Assembly (NCBI GenBank): GCA_033977485.1
Contig: CM066991.1
Coordinates: forward strand, 36,267,850 to 36,331,849
From: Hydrangea macrophylla
Taxonomy: Eukaryota; Streptophyta; Magnoliopsida; Cornales; Hydrangeaceae
Direction: 5' to 3'
Length of the DNA: 64,000 nucleotides
Shown here: piece after piece, positions 33,014 through 44,787 of the stretch
How the letters are laid out: every line of letters begins with the position of its first letter
How positions within the stretch are numbered: the stretch's first letter is position 1
Notes under the pieces: generated by a model
The model's input: the letters and a program-made list of their open reading frames with translations, nothing else
Databases searched by the model: none
Told to the model about the DNA's origin: nothing
Made by a program: the position numbers and the translations under genes

Positions 33014-33379
33014 TCAAGAAGCATGCATGAATTAACAAGATGAGTATGAGCTAATTAGATTTTCTTGACAACTAGTCTCTGATATGTCTCTTAGTCAACT
33101 ACTTCGCCGTTGACATCATCTCCCAGTTTCTGATTTGGGTCCATAAGTGTGTCACATGATTTGCTTCTTAGCATTATAGTCTCTTGTAAGAGGTTAAGAA
33201 CATACTTCCTCTAAGACATGAAGATTCCCTCCTTGGACCTAACTACTTCAATTCCCATAAAATCTTTAAGGTATCCCAGATCCTTTATTTCGCACTCCTT
33301 GGCAAAGTACTTCAACAAATCTATCTCCTTCAAGTCACCTATTATAATCTACAGACATGAGAAGAGTGTATGATAACTA
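33014..33379 (-). pseudogene. Decayed Copia pol (element C5): middle of RT
   Basis: The minus strand retains degenerate RT sequence equivalent to the stretch from the catalytic region to the QRKYVL and SKSCDT motifs (for example GNLHVLEEVCS and YNAKKQIM in mixed frames). Dense stops. The catalytic motif is not clearly preserved. Confidence 0.65.
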
Positions 33380-36300
33380 TGTTAGTTTACTTGTTTTATT
33401 ATTTTTATTTTTACTTTATTTCCCTTACTCTTATGTATTAGATATAGGGATACTATTGTAATTCTTTCTTCTTCTCTATATATAATAAAATATGGGAGAC
33501 ATCATTTGTCTTCTAAACTTGCCCTAATTTATTTCTGGGTAACATCATATTGCTTCATTTGCTACTATTTTAAATAAAAGTTCAGTTCTGTTTGCTTTAG
33601 TTCATTCTGATGTTTGGGGTCCTTCTCGTATTAATTCTTTGAAAGGTCATAGATGGTTTGTTACATTTATTGATGACTATTCTCGTACCGCTTAGGTTTA
33701 CATGATGAAAGAGAAAATGGAGGTTTTCTCAAATTTCAAAGCATTTTATAAAATGGTGTGCACTCAGTTTGAAACTCACTTAAAAATTTTAAGATCTGAT
33801 CAAGGGCGTGAGTACATTGATTTGGGTCTTGCTGAGTTTTTTTGCTTCTATAGGATTATTCATCAGGCTTCTTGCATCGATACACCCCAGTAAAATGGTG
33901 TGGCGGAGCGCAAGAATCGTCATCTGCTTGATATTGCTAGATTGTTAATGTTTTTTGTTAATGCTCCCAAGTCCTATTGTGGTGATGCTGTTTTAACGGC
34001 AGCATACCTTATTCATCATCTTCCAACTCGAGTTTTGAACAAAAGGGCACCAGTTGAAGTCCTGTTCGACACTTCTCCTCTGTTCCCTATAACTCCGTGT
34101 TTTTGGTTGCATGTGCTTTGTTTACAACCATTTCCCTACTCGTGGGAAGTTAGATCCTTGAGCAATTCAATGTGTTTTTGTGGGCTATTCTCCAACCCAG
34201 AAAGGTTATAAGTGTTACCGTCCTCCTTCAAGGTAATGGTATGTCTACATGGATGTTACATCCCATGAATCTCAGTTGTACTTTCAGTCCTCACTTCCTT
34301 CTAAGTCACCTCTTCAGGGGGAGCAGTGATATGAGGAAGAGGTGTCTTTGTCTGTCCCTTTGTTTCCAGGGGGAGTAGTTATGGATATTGCCACTGAGAA
34401 AGTAAAGGAAAAAGGAAAAATTGAGGGAGAAAAAGAAAATATTGAGGGAGAAAATGAGGTTGGGAAGGATATGGAGAAAGAAGATGCTTGTACTCCATTA
34501 AAAGAATAGGAGTGGATGGTTTATTCTAGAGGCACATGGAGTAAGCCCAAGAATAAAGAGCTTTCTCCTTTTACTCTTCCACTGACATCTCCTTCAAGTG
34601 TTGAGGACCAAGGTAACTCTGATTCTGATATTGATATTCCTAGTAGGTCTTATACACCTGTTCCTATGGAGTCTGGTTGTGATCTTGATGTTCCTATTGT
34701 TGTACGTAAGAGTGTTAGGCCTTGTACCCAGCATCCTATCTCAAATTTTGTGTCATATTCTCACTTGTCTCCCTCCTATAAAGCTTTTCTTTCCAAAATT
34801 TCTTCTGTGTTTGTTCCTAATAATGTCCAGGATGCTCTTGCTGATCCTTAGTGGAAACATGCTATGATCGTAGAGATAAAAGCTCTTCATATGAATGGCA
34901 CTTGGGAATTGACGAGGTTACCTGAGGGCAAAAGAACTGTGGGGTGCAAGTGGGTGTACACTATGAAGCATAGGGCTAATGGCTCCATCGAAAGGTACAA
35001 AGCTTGGCTAGTTGCTAAGGGATTCACACAGAACTATGGAATTGATTATCAGGAGAGATTTGCTCCTGGTGCAAAGATGAACTCAGTTCGGGTCCTTCTG
35101 TCTCTAGCTGCCAACTTTGGATGGCCGATTCACTAGTTTGATGTGAAGAATTCTTTTTTTTTTCATGGTGATCTAGATGAGGAGGTGTATATGGATGTTC
35201 CTCCTGGCTTCGAGGATTCTAAGACAAATGGCAAGGTGTGTAGACTCAGAAAATCATTATATGGCTTAAAACAGTCTCCTAGGAAATGGTTCGAGAGCTT
35301 CACACAAGCTATGCTTATGGTTTTAGATAGAGTCAAGTCGATCACACTTTGTTCATTAAACATTCATCATGGGGTAAGACTACTGCATTGATTGTGTACG
35401 TGGATGACATTATCTTGACTGGGGATGATCTGGATGAAATACAAAGACTAAAAGAGTACTTGTCCAAGGAGTTTGAAATAAATGACTTGGGGACTCTGAA
35501 ATAATTTTTGGGGATTGAGGTTGCTAGATCTAAGCATGGAATCTTCATTTCCCAGCAGAAATGCATACTTATCTTATTGGAATAGACTGGAATGCTTGGA
35601 AGTCGAGCGTGTGGCACTCCGATTGAATCAAATCAAAAACTTAGTGATGATTTAGGTGGTGCAGAGATAGATAAAGGCAGATATCAGAGGTTAGTGGGAA
35701 GACTCATTTATCTTTCTCATACCCGACCTGATATTTCCTTTGCTATGAGTGTTGTTAGTTAGTTCATGCACGCTCTCTGTGAATCTCATATGGAGGCTGT
35801 CTTTAGGATTTTGAGGTATTTGAAATTAGCTCCTAGAAAGGGTTTATTTTTTGCTAGACATGACCACCTTTGAGTGGAAGCATACACAGATGCTGATTGG
35901 GTTGGATCTGTGACAGATAGGAGGTTCCCTTCGCCCTATTGTACCTTCGTGGGGGTAATCTTGTTACGTGGCGAAGTAAAAAGCAGAATTAGGTCTAGTG
36001 CAGAGGCCGAGTTTAGAGCCATGGCTCAAGCTGTATGTGAGCTTCCTGTGGATTAGTTGTTGTTAAATGACTTAGGTCTTGAATTTAGTGACTTTATGAG
36101 ATTGTATTATGACAACAAGTCTGCAATCAACATTTCCCACAATCCAGTACAACATGATCAGACTAAACACATGGAGATTGTCAGACCCTTCATCAAGGAG
36201 AATATCAGTAGTGGTGTGATCTGCACTCCATTTGTGACGATCGAGGATCAACTTGCAGATACGCTTACAAAGGACGTTGGAAGTAGACCATTTCATTTTG

Positions 36301-36511
36301 CTCTTAGCAAGCTAGGAATGAGAGATTTTTTTGTACTAGCTTGAGGGGGAGTGTTAGGTTACTTGTTTTATTATTTTTATTTTTACTTTATTTCCCTTAC
36401 TCTTATGTATTAGACATAGGGATACTACTGCAATTCTTTCTTCTTCTCTACATATGATAAGATATGGGAGACATCATTTGTCTTCTAATCTTGCCCTAAT
36501 TTATTTCTACA
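33380..36511 (+). mobile_element. Copia element C6, short LTRs, gag deleted
   Basis: LTR copies 33380-33536 and 36352-36511 (about 157-160 bp, tgttagkttacttg...ctaatttatttct) flank a plus-strand pol. The TSD aacta is perfect (33375-33379 and 36512-36516). A polypurine tract (gaggggga) ends at 36351. Gag, the zinc knuckle and protease are missing: within about 20 bp of the left LTR the sequence is already integrase. The element lies inside C5. Confidence 0.85.
33560..36344 (+). pseudogene. C6 pol: integrase, RT, RNase H
   Basis: Integrase starts at VHSDVWGPSRINSLKGHRWF, with TFIDDYSRT, ILRSDQGREYID and, after a [17 protein letters not shown] has NGTWELTRLPEGKRTVGCKW, AKGFTQNYGIDYQE and FDVKNSFFFHGDLDEEVYMD; the catalytic YVDDIILTGDD near 35400 is intact but in another frame. 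RNase H has YTDADWVGS, SSAEAEFRAMAQAVCEL and YYDNKSAINISHNPVQ and ends KLGMRDFFVLA just before the polypurine tract. At least eight stops or shifts. Confidence 0.85.
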
Positions 36512-36516
36512 AACTA

Positions 36517-37690
36517 GAGTGTGGTCACCTTGGCTTTGCTTGAAACCGTATAGGAGCATGCATAGTTTGTGTGAATCTATCAAACCAGGCTCTCGTGGAC
36601 TGTCTCATGCCATAAATGGACTTTCTGAGTCTATAAACCTTTTTAGCAGTGTTGGTATCTTCAAACTAGTAGGAATGTCCATGTGCACTTCCTCCTCCAA
36701 ATCTCCATTCAAGAAATCATTTTTCGTATTATATTGGTGAAGAAACCAATTCAAGTTTGCTGCTAGTGAGAGGTTTCTATCTAAAAACATTTTTGCTGCT
36801 AGAGTAAATGTCTCCTGGTAGCCCACTCTTTATGTCCGAGTACCCTTTTTGTTACTAGTCTCGCTTTGTATTTTTCAATAGATCCATCTGCTTTGTGCTT
36901 CACTTTAAATATCCACTTGTACCCAACTGTCCTTTTCCTCTAGGCAACTCAACCAATTCCCATGTGTAATTTTTATGAAGAGCTTTCATCTCTTCAATCA
37001 TGGCACCCTATATAACGCGAACAAATGAGAATATGAGACAAAATTTGCTATAGGATGTTGGCACAATACCTTACACCCTACGAAGAGCAATGAGAACATC
37101 TAAATCATCAGACTCATAAGTAGGGGTAGTGTTACCTGAACCATTCTTAGAAGAAGACGACTGAAGCTAAAGATGGACTATCCTCTGGGTTGGACTTTCT
37201 TGTTTTTTCTAACATAGTAATTGGGGAAAGTTCGAGCATAGGCTCATGTATCTCTTCCTTACTGATACTCTCCCCTCAAAGAGATGGTTCTGAAGATTGA
37301 AAAGGCTAGAAATATGACTGAGATTCGAAAAAGGTTACATCCATGGACACAAACTACTTCCTAGACGGAGGATGATAACACTCATATCCCTTTTGGGTGG
37401 AAGAGTACCCAACAATTACACTTTCACGAGAATCGAGTTTGCCACTGGAAGAAGTTTGTTTTTGGACAAAAAATATAACCAAAGACTCTTAGAGAAATGG
37501 AAAAAATGGGAGTGGAAACAGAAGGTACCTCAAATGATACTTCTTATTGAGGATACGAGTGGAGAGTCCTGTTGCGGACATAGGCTGCAGTCAAGACTTC
37601 TTCCCCCAATAGAGTTTAGGCATCTTCATTCCAAATATGATGGATTAAGCAACCTCCTTAAGGTGATGGTTCATGCGTATATGGAATAGA
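36517..37690 (-). pseudogene. Decayed Copia pol (element C5): integrase end, linker, RT start
   Basis: Right to left, the minus strand reads a worn integrase end (EVLTAAYV), the linker with QKGYECYHPPSRK and FVSMDVTFFES (near 37350), KALHKNYTWELVELPRGK (near 36950), MGYQETFTLAAKMFL and YNTKNDFLNGDLEEEVHMDI (36826-36605). It joins 33379 once C6 and one AACTA are removed. Confidence 0.75.
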
Positions 37691-38184
37691 AAAAGGAAAT
37701 ATTTTGATTTGTTCGAATATGTAGTCCAAGCGCATAATCTTGTTGATCATAGGCTTTTAGGGATTTGATTTTGGATTATAATCTGTCATTTATTGCTCTT
37801 TATTTTCCTTGATTATCTTTCTTTTTTCTTGTTCTCATAGTTTGTATATAAATAGGTGATATACAGTATGAATAAAATCATCCTTTTAATCCCCTAATGT
37901 AATTCTATTTGATTTAATTATATGAACTATTCCTAAGTTGCACGAAGAGGGAGAAGGGGCGGGGGCGGGAAAGCGCAAAACTTTACGAGGTTTCAAAGGT
38001 TTCTTCTTAAGCGAGGCGGGAGCAGAAGTGGGGTTGGGAGCAGGGGCGGGGGCGGGGGAGCATGACCACCTTTAAAGGTTCCTGCTTCTAAGGACTATTC
38101 TACAACTGCATCGTCTTGATTTTTTTATAATGTAATTAAAAACATGAAAACTAGCATAAAGGCTACATAAGCAACACTAAATTA
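37691..38184. other. LTR-like AT-rich block and G-rich block
   Basis: 37740-37905 resembles a short Copia LTR (tgttgatcataggc, TATA-like gtatataaatagg at 37853) but no partner is seen. 37945-38070 is rich in G runs (gggttgggagcaggggcggg). No coding sequence is recognised. Confidence 0.4.
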
Positions 38185-38343
38185 TGTCAACAGTAGTATT
38201 TTTGGTAAAGCATAGGGTTAGACAACTTGTCTATCCCCTTTTATATTAAACAATAAGAAGAAGAAAATAAGATATTACATAATGACCCACTCACTAATAT
38301 TAGAATAACAATAAGCATAAAACTAACTATAACACGCCCCCCC

Positions 38344-39779
38344 CCCAACCTGCTACAAAGATGTCTCTCATGCCCAGCTTGCCTGAGAAAGTATGAAAAG
38401 GTCGACTCCCAATAGCCTTGGTAAGAACATCCGTTACTTGGTCACAAGTCTTCACAAAGAGAACACATATACTACCACTACTAATCTTCTCCTTGATGAA
38501 GTGTCGATCAATCTCCACGTGTTTTGTTCTATCATGTTGAACAGGATTATGAGTTATACTAATGGCCGCTTTGTTGTCACAAAAAAGTTTTATAGACTCT
38601 GTCTGATCAACATTTAGGTATTTCAGTAATGACCTAATCCACAATAACTCACAAATGCCTTGGGCAATAGCCTTGAATTCAACCTCTGAACTTGACCTGG
38701 CCACTACATTTTGTGTCTTACTCCTTCAGGTAACAAGATTACCTCCGACGAACGTACAGTACCCTGAAGTGGACCTCCTATCCGTAATAGAACCCGCCTA
38801 ATCTGCATCAGTATATGCTTATACCCTTAGGTGGTCATGTCTTGCAAAGTGCAAGCCCTTTCTAGGAGCAGATTTTAAATACCGAAGAATCCGAACGACA
38901 ACCTCTTGATGTGACACTCACGGTGAATGCATAAATTGACTGACAACACTAACATCAAAAGCAATATCTGGATAGGTATGAGACAAGTAAATAAGCTTAC
39001 CAATGAGTCTCTAATAACTCCCCCTCTCCACTAACGAGACACTACTGTCATCAACAAGTTTTTAATTTTGTTCGATAGGCGTATCACAAGCTTTGCTGCC
39101 AAGCATCCCTGTTTCTTTCAACAAGTCAAGGACATATTTTCTCTGGGAAGTAAAAATTCTATGTTTAGACTGAGCAAGTTCGATCCTAAGACAAATTTTC
39201 AAGGTCCCTAAGTCCTTAATCTCAAATTCACAGGCTACCTGCTTTTTCAGCCTTTCCATCTCCTCCAAGTCATCTTCTGTCAACACAATATCATCAGCAT
39301 ATACAATAAGGGTAGTAGTCTTACCCTGTGATGAATGCTTGATGAATAATGTGTGATCTGCATGACTTTGTCTAAACCTGAACTGAAGCATGGCCTGTGT
39401 GAATCTCTTAAACCAAGCTCTAGAAGATTGTTTGAGGTCATACAGTGATTTTTTAAGCCTACATACCTTCCCATTTATCTTGGAGTCCTCAAATCGGGGA
39501 GGGATATCCATGTAAACCTCTTCTTCTAAATCACCATGCAAGAAGGCATTCTTCACATCAAGCTGGTGATGTGGTCAATCCTAGTTAACTGTTAAGGAAA
39601 GTAGAATTCTAATCGGGTTCATCTTCACGATTAGAGCAAATGTCTCCTCATAGTTCACCCTATAGGTCTGAGTGAACCTTTTTGCCATCAATCGAGCTTT
39701 ATACCTCTCAATAAAACCATCAGCCCGATGCTTCACTGTGTACACCCACTTCAGTCCTCTTTCCTTTATGTAACATTCT
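38344..39779 (-). pseudogene. C2 pol: RT and RNase H
   Basis: RT 39779-39062: the part left of the TRIM array gives WVYTVKHRADGFIERYKAR, then MKNAFLHGDLEEEVYMDIPP, RLKKSLYDLKQSSRAWF and LIVYADDIVLTEDD (YADD, catalytic Asp pair intact). RNase H 38704-38344: SSSEVEFKAIAQGICELLW, LFCDNKAAISITHNPVQHD, KHVEIDRHFIKEKI and FSGKLGMRDIFVA. Three or four stops between 39060 and 38705. Confidence 0.88.
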
Positions 39780-40620
39780 TGTAAGGCTCAACCCATTTAA
39801 CTCCTTAAAACCCAGGTGTTAAGGAGAGGGGAACCAAAGCCTTATAAACTGCACAAAATGGGGCATAAATAGGCGATGTGGGACATTCAAACACACCCCC
39901 TGAACCACAGGAGCTGGACACTCGGCATACCCTGAACCACAACAGCCGGACTCTCGACACGACGGAAGATAAGCCCAACCAAGCTCTAATACCACTTGTA
40001 AGGCCCAACCCATTCAACTCCTTAAAGCCCAAAGTGTTAAGGAGAGGGAAACTAAAGCCTTACAAATAGCACGTGCAACAACACATCTAAGCTCTGATAC
40101 CACTTGTAAGGCACAACCCATTCAACTCCTTAAAACCCAAAGTGTTAAGGAGTGGGAAACTAAAGCCTTATAAATAGCACATGCAACAACACATCTAAGC
40201 GATGTGGGACAATAATACGCCCCTGCACGTGTGCTAAAGGCACACACGTGGATTACAGAGATAGGGGAGAAACAAGGCTCTGATACTACTTGTAAGGTCC
40301 AGCCCATTCAACTCCTTAAAACCCAAGTGTTAAGGAGAGGGGAACCAAAGCCTTATAAATCACACAGAGGGGGCATAAATGGGCGATGTGGGACATTCCA
40401 ACACACCCCCTGAGCCACAGGAGCTGGGCACTTGGCATACCCTAGACCACAGCAGTCGGACACTCGGCACGCCGGAAGACCAGCCCAACCAAGCTCTGAT
40501 ACCACCTGTAAGGCCCAACCCATTCAACTCCTTAAAACCCAGGTGTTAAGGAGAGGGGAACTAAAGCCTTATAAACTGCACAGAAGGGGGCCTAAATGGG
40601 CGATGTGGGACATTCCAACA
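39780..40620 (-). mobile_element. Composite TRIM array with five LTR-like units
   Basis: Five tgtaaggcccaacccattca-type units begin at 39780, 39997, 40105, 40291 and 40507. The units at 39780, 40291 and 40507 are full (113-114 bp, ending gggacattccaaca); those at 39997 and 40105 have a different 3' part (agcacrtgcaacaacacatc). Each later unit is preceded by gctctgataccact, an inverted initiator-Met primer site. The interiors are of two kinds, one ccacaggagctggacac-like and one with cacgtgtgctaaaggcac. There is no coding capacity. It interrupts C2 pol between the GTWELT and WVYTVK parts of RT. Confidence 0.88.
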
Positions 40621-42716
40621 AATATGGTCAACTCCCAAGTACTAGTCTTTCGAAGAGCTTTCATCTCCTCGATCATGGCATGTTTCCACTTGGGATCAGC
40701 AAGAGCTTCCTATACATGGTTAAGAATACTAATAGAGGAAATTTTTAAAAGGAAGGAGAAAGATGAGAATCAAACACAAAGTTAGATATAGGATGTTGGG
40801 TACATTGCCTAACACCCTTACGGACGACAATGAGAGCATCTAAATCATTAGGTTCAAGAGAGGATGTATCAGAGAAATTACCTGAATCTTCATTACTTGG
40901 AGAGAATGGCAGTGGCAGTGGAGCAACAAGAGCATTACTAACTTTCGGATTCTCTCTAGTCTTTCTTTTACTCCATGTCCCCCTGGAATAAACCCTTAAC
41001 TTATTCTCACCAAGTTCAGGCACTCTCTCACTTCTCTCAGGCACCCTCACACTTTCTTTTTCTGGTTTAACTCTCTCTCCTTCAGATTTCAGTTCCTTTC
41101 CCTCCACTCTCTCTATCTCCTCCACAATCATAGGTAAAACTGGTATCTCTTCACATCTCGGCTCCCCCTGAATAGATACTGTAGAGTCAAGAAAGTAGGA
41201 TGTGACTCAGGAAATGTAACATCCATAGTGGCAAACAATTTCCTAGATGGAGGACGGTAGCACTTGTACACTTTTTGAGTGGGGGAGTAATCAATGAACA
41301 CACACTTAATAGCATGTGGATCTAACTTTCCACGAGTTGGATTGTGGTTATGTAGAAAGTATACACAACCAAAAACACGAGAAGGTAATGATAAAGAACG
41401 TCAAGGGGTGTCTTCTTATCCAATATACGAGTAGGAAGATGGTTGATAACATAAGCTGCTATTAACACCACTTCACCCCAATAAGACCGAGGGGCTTGAA
41501 CCTGAAAAATTAATGACCGGGCAACATCTAGAAGGTGACTATTCTTACGTTCGGCCACTCCATTTTGTTGTGGAGTGTCAGTGCAAGAAGACTAATGAAT
41601 AATCCCATGGAAAGTGAAGTACTGTCCTAAGCCTGAATCAATGTACTCACCCCCTTATCAGACCTTAAGATTTTTACCACCGCCCCGAACTGGGTACTGC
41701 CCATTTTTGTGGAAATTTTGAAAGATAGAAAAAACTTCCCACTTTTCTTTCAGCATATACAATCATGTAGTACGGGAATAATCATCTATAAATGACAGAA
41801 ACCATCTATGGCCCTTTAAGGACATAATACGAGAAGGACCCCAAGCATCAGAATGTATTATTACAAAAGGAACTAAACTTTTTTTAATACTGGGAGCCTA
41901 AGAAGCCCATAATTGTTTGCTAAGTTCATGCATCACAAGAAAAATTGTAATTTGAAATACTATTATTCTCAACAAGAGAGGGAAACATGAATTTAAGGAG
42001 AGAGATGGATGGGTGTCCTAATCGCCAATGCCAAACTACTAAATCTTCAGTTTTATTCTTCAGAACTATAGTATTATTAGCCAGCTTTTCTCCCTCATCT
42101 AGAGTGTAAAGCCCTTGTGTCTCTCTACTACTGCTAATCACCCTCTTCGTGAAAAGATCCTGAAAAACACAATGAAATGGAAAAAAGGTTACAGAATAAT
42201 TCAAATCACAGGTACTATGACTCAATGATAAAAGATTATGAGAGAAATTAGGAACATGTAAAACTGAAGTCAGGGATAAAGAAGGAGTGACACGAATAAG
42301 ACCTTTTCCCGATAGAGGAAAAGGTGCCATCATTAATTTTAACTTTGTCCTGACCTGAACAGGGCTGATAATCACAAAAACGATCAGAAGAATGAGACAT
42401 GGTCCGAAGCACCTGATTCTATAATCTAATGGGATGAAGAAAGAGAAAGAAAAGTTATTGCAGGCAAGACAATGTTACCTAATTGTGCAAAAGAGAATGA
42501 GATACTAGCAGCTGACGATGAAATACACCGAGTCATCAAATTTCTGAGAGTGTCAAGCTTGACAGGAGATAATGGGCTCATATCAGAAGTAGGAGCAGCA
42601 TCAACACTCAATGGAGTCTCAATATCAGTAGAAGTATAATGAGCACGAGCACCACCTCCTCAGCCACCTGAACAACCTCCACGACCATCAGGAAGACGGC
42701 CATGAAGGCTTATGTT
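40621..42716 (-). pseudogene. C2 gag end, protease, integrase and linker
   Basis: Right to left: a Gly-rich end of gag (LHGRLPDGRGG at 42715, SVDAAPTSDMSPLSP at 42611), a protease remnant, SGKGLIRVTPSLSLTSVLHV (42300), VVWHWRLGHPSISLLKFMFP (integrase zinc region, near 42030), a frame-broken core, MAERKNSHLLDVARSLIF (41558, catalytic Glu region), and the Ser/Pro linker with YSRGTWSKRK and QHPISNFVFDSHLSPSF (41131-40745). The gag N-terminus and the zinc-knuckle Cys residues are absent. Confidence 0.8.
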
Positions 42717-42938
42717 AAGTTACCAACTACTCCAAAAGTTTAAACTGTTAGAGAATGGGCCCAACAATGTATATCAAGCTTCAGCACCCTCCTTCACGTG
42801 CAACCCCGACTTGCACGTGGAGAGCAAACAAACCAAACTCCATCATAGTGAAGACAAATAACAAAGTGAAAATATGCACAACAAAGCGGGGATGGAGAGT
42901 CGAACCCAAGACCTCTCACAAATAAGGCTCTGATACTA
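42717..42938 (-). mobile_element. TRIM LTR plus interior fused to the C2 primer site
   Basis: 42719-42792 matches the 74 bp TRIM LTR at 32716-32789 (ttaccaactactccaaaag, ctgttagagaatgggcccaa), and 42793-42925 matches the TRIM interior (cacgtggagagc, gagtcgaacccaagacctct). At the end, ggctctgatacta (inverted primer site) abuts the C2 LTR at 42939 where the second TRIM LTR would be expected. The right half is therefore Copia and the left half TRIM. Confidence 0.75.
42926..42938 (-). other. Primer binding site of C2, initiator-Met type
   Basis: The minus strand reads tagtatcagagcc, one mismatch from TGGTATCAGAGCC, immediately next to the LTR. Confidence 0.75.
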
Positions 42939-43081
42939 TGTTAATAGTAGTATTTTGGTAAAGCTTAGGGTTAGACAACTTGTCTATCCCCTTTTATAAA
43001 TAAGAAGAAGAAAATAAGATATTACTTAATGACCCACTCACTAATAGCAAAATAACAATAAGCATAAAACTAACTCTAACA

Positions 43082-44329
43082 AATTGGACCCAAAGTTTTC
43101 AAAATCATGTTAGAGACCTAGTTCTTTAGAAAGCAAAAGTAAAATAAACAGCCTCCCGTGCCCTAGAATAATCCTGGCCACTGACAATGCAGGTGGACAT
43201 CCAATGCAAATTCTTCATTATTTTGAAGAATAAGTGCTCCTTGGTCACAGGCTATACATCACACCTCAGGGCCATATGTTCATGAAGTTTAGCTATATAG
43301 TGCAAGGTCTTATATGACTGTCATGTTCTGTTGTTGATTTTAGGTACACTTTGCATGTCACATTCATTTAGGCTAGTTATTTCTTGTTTAAAATCTTAGC
43401 AATTTTAGTATCCAATTCTTAAAGTCCAATTGAAAATTTTCTTATCAAGTAGGGTATCGATGTTTTTGTCCTCTAGTCTGCAAATGGAGACAATGTGCTT
43501 CCTTGGTCAATATATGATGTAATTAGGTAAAACTGTGACTTTCAAAAATCTCTTAAAATGAGGGTTTTTTTACTTACTGTTCTGATATCCACTATGGAAT
43601 TGTAGTTCATGTACTACATTCTGTTCCCATTCAATGATGTGCAAATTGCGTGCTCTTAGTGGTATGTATAGAAATTTTGAGTCTTGTATAAATGCTATTC
43701 CATTGTATTAGTATGCTGAGTTCATGCTCCTTTCTTTGTTGTTAGAATGATAACTTTATTGGTGGCTTAGATCCTAATCTTTTACCTATGAAAGCTTTCC
43801 TTAGATTTTGTAGCTTATAGTAGAATAATTCAATAGCCATATCACTGGGGTGAAGCTATCACTTCAACCTATTTGTCAAACTTGATCTTGATGTAATTGT
43901 TTTCAGTATCCGTACAAGTCTCTTTAAATTAATAATGCTGAAAGGACAGTCATGAAGATTCCGGATCTCCATTACGTAACATTTTGTATTTGCGAGAGTA
44001 TCTCAGAGATGAACTGGAGGATGTTTCGGACGCTTTCATCATTTTATTTTATTTGCTTATGGCACACTATTCCCTAAGTGATTATGTAGAAGACCATTGC
44101 TTGTATTGGTAATTCATGACCATATTATGTTTGATTTAATATCACCAAGTAAGCCTTATATGTGTGAAAGCCAGTTTCTAAGAAATTGTCACCTTGTATC
44201 AGCACACTTGCATCACTATTGCTATACCCAATTGTTGTTTATATCATAGTTTGTATATTACTCAATTTACGGGTTAGTATGATTCAATTTTAACAACTTC
44301 TGAAGTTAATTAGTATGTGACCTTCATAG
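43082..44329. other. No gene recognised; probable host intron or intergenic DNA
   Basis: About 1.25 kb without retroelement signatures, AT-rich, with no long frame. It precedes the HMG-CoA lyase exon, so it may be its upstream intron. I could not find the neighbouring lyase exons. Confidence 0.4.
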
Positions 44330-44466
44330 ATATATATCATGTGTTGTGGGATGTCCAGTGGAAGAAGCAGTACCTCCATCAAAAGTGGCGCACGTGGCTA
44401 AAGAGCTTCTTGATATGGGTTGCTCTGAAATTTCCCTAGGTGATACAATTAGAGTTGGTACTCCCG
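44330..44466 (+). pseudogene. Single exon of a hydroxymethylglutaryl-CoA lyase gene, apparently decayed
   Basis: The exon reads YISCVVGCPVEEAVPPSKVA, then HVAKELLDMGCSEISLGDTI and RVGTP, matching the core of plant and animal HMG-CoA lyase (leucine breakdown, mitochondrial). An acceptor (ccttcatag) ends at 44329 and leaves the phase needed to complete the Gly before YISC. The reading ends at ccg (44466), where the usual next bases would be the GT of a donor; here they are CT. In the conserved GDTIGVGTP segment the second Gly is Arg. No other lyase exon is visible between 43082 and 45163. Either a fragment left by gene break-up or one exon of a gene expanded by retroelements; the lost donor and Gly to Arg change favour decay. 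Confidence 0.7.
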
Positions 44467-44720
44467 CTAATGTGAACCCTCTCTCTCTCTCTCTCTCCCA
44501 AAATTTAGACTGTTCAATTTCTATATTTGTGAAATCAACTACTGTTATGTGAATCTGGAAGTTTGATTCAAGATGAAAGCATGGCATAAGGAGTGCTCTT
44601 CTCCCTAGATGTTTATTCACCTGGAGACTGTCTCTGGGTGTTCCTGTTCTCTAAAATACTTTAAAAGTAGGGCTTTATCTCGTCAATCTAAATCAACCTA
44701 TGTCCTGCTTTTATCTTGTG

Positions 44721-44787
<67 letters not shown>

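Larger units (their letters stand above)
38185..43081 (-). mobile_element. Copia element C2, short LTRs, chimeric 5' end
   Basis: LTRs 38185-38334 (150 bp) and 42939-43081 (143 bp) share agtagtattttt and ggttagacaacttgtctatc through ataagcataaaactaact. The flanks aatta (38180) and aattg (43082) are a 4 of 5 TSD. A run of 10 C at 38336 is the polypurine tract on the minus strand. The interior encodes end of gag, protease/integrase, RT and RNase H, is split by a TRIM array (39780-40620), and has TRIM sequence in place of its gag start (42717-42938). Confidence 0.85.

Noticed and set aside
39780..40620. Cassandra TRIM (with 5S RNA-like promoter)
   Set aside because: I could not find 5S internal control boxes in the units; the LTR sequence is of another kind.
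44330..44466. Functional HMG-CoA lyase gene
   Set aside because: One exon only, broken donor site, a change at a conserved Gly, and no neighbouring exon in the surrounding unique DNA.
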